Shown here: positions 52,471 through 52,628 of the stretch, in pieces
Layout of the letters: every line of letters begins with the position of its first letter
Numbering within the stretch: the stretch's first letter is position 1
Source of the DNA: an uncultured Tissierellia bacterium
GTDB lineage: Bacteria; Bacillota; Clostridia; Tissierellales; Peptoniphilaceae
Length of the DNA stretch: 52,628 bases
Direction: 5' to 3'
Assembly (NCBI GenBank): GCA_937923265.1
Contig: CALAJY010000017.1
Coordinates: forward strand, 1 to 52,628
Notes under the pieces: generated by a model
Seen by the model: only the letters and a program-made list of their open reading frames with translations
What the model was told of the DNA's origin: nothing
The model's database searches: none
Translations under genes and position numbers: made by a program

Positions 52471-52628
52471 GTGCGTTATCTAGCCATTCTTGGAGATTTA
52501 AAAAAATCGAGTATTTCAAAACATCGAAAAAGGGACCAGCAGCGCATCAAGGCAAGCCTGGAAGAAATTAATCGGATCTATCGTGGAAATTTAGCGGCTT
52601 CCTTCGTGATTTCCTCGGGGGACTCCAT
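52471..52628 (+). CDS. SatD-family protein, N-terminal part (runs off right edge)
   Basis: The open frame starts with GTG at 52471 after AAAGGAGAG and stays open to the window end, giving 52 codons. The residues RYLAILGDLKKSS, LEEINRIYRGNL and SFVISSGDS match the start of SatD proteins, which open with an IGDIxxS motif and later a GDEFQ motif. SatD was named from an acid-tolerance locus in Streptococcus mutans; its activity is not established. The call rests on this short N terminus only. Confidence 0.65.
   Translation, partial: MRYLAILGDLKKSSISKHRKRDQQRIKASLEEINRIYRGNLAASFVISSGDS

Noticed and set aside
1..52628. CRISPR arrays, prophage, insertion sequences, integrons, defence islands
   Set aside because: No regularly spaced repeats, transposase or integrase motifs, terminal inverted repeats or toxin-antitoxin pairs were seen on reading both strands.

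Overview
The window is a gene-dense chromosomal segment from a Gram-positive bacterium of the Bacillota, most likely from the Clostridia/Tissierellia side. Supporting points are the IspH-ribosomal S1 fusion in a cmk-plsC-ispH/rpsA order, SepF, GAAC-N4-GTTC LexA boxes, a paired xseA/xseB-ispA-argR-recN block and strong AGGAGG ribosome sites. Base composition looks close to half G+C by eye. The genus cannot be named from sequence alone. I see no transposase, phage gene, CRISPR array or rRNA. Nearly everything is core housekeeping DNA on the plus strand, with many 4-base ATGA stop/start overlaps.

Layout. 1-2449: a truncated AraC-like regulator (minus), tRNA-Arg(ACG) (plus), then sfsA and a GT4 glycosyltransferase (both minus). 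2558-7568: an unrecognised protein coupled to ruvC, then ruvA, ruvB, queA and tgt (Holliday junction processing and queuosine). 7605-14498: yajC, recJ, the bifunctional (p)ppGpp enzyme, a metallo-beta-lactamase-fold hydrolase and aspS. 14551-19144: an RseC-like membrane protein, der, a PlsY-HlyD-like fusion, yggS and sepF, closed by a terminator. 19285-23877: lspA, ung, an RluA-type pseudouridine synthase, comM, efp and nusB. 23870-26777: xseA, xseB, ispA and argR, with a terminator. 27010-36697: recN, a Nudix hydrolase, an M50 protease, scpA, scpB, rluB, a flavoprotein, cmk, plsC and ispH-rpsA, with a terminator. 36819-44897: miaB, mutS (frameshifted), mutL, miaA and a methionine gamma-lyase-family enzyme. 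44971-45279: a LysM membrane protein under two LexA boxes. 45453-50456: a BMP-type nucleoside ABC transporter. 50553-50636: tRNA-Leu(CAG) (minus). 50773-52628: a split ThrE-type exporter, a small FakA-like domain protein and the start of a SatD-like gene.

Main points for a second look. (1) mutS is split by what looks like a single missing base near 39157; one added base restores an 872-codon gene. (2) A small YneA-like LysM protein has a consensus promoter with one LexA box in the spacer and its exact 14-bp inverted copy downstream. (3) PlsY is fused in frame to a membrane-anchored HlyD-like domain just upstream of yggS-sepF. (4) A 240-residue protein of unknown function is translationally coupled to ruvC. 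I found no clearly new multi-gene system, and the window is mostly ordinary core genome.
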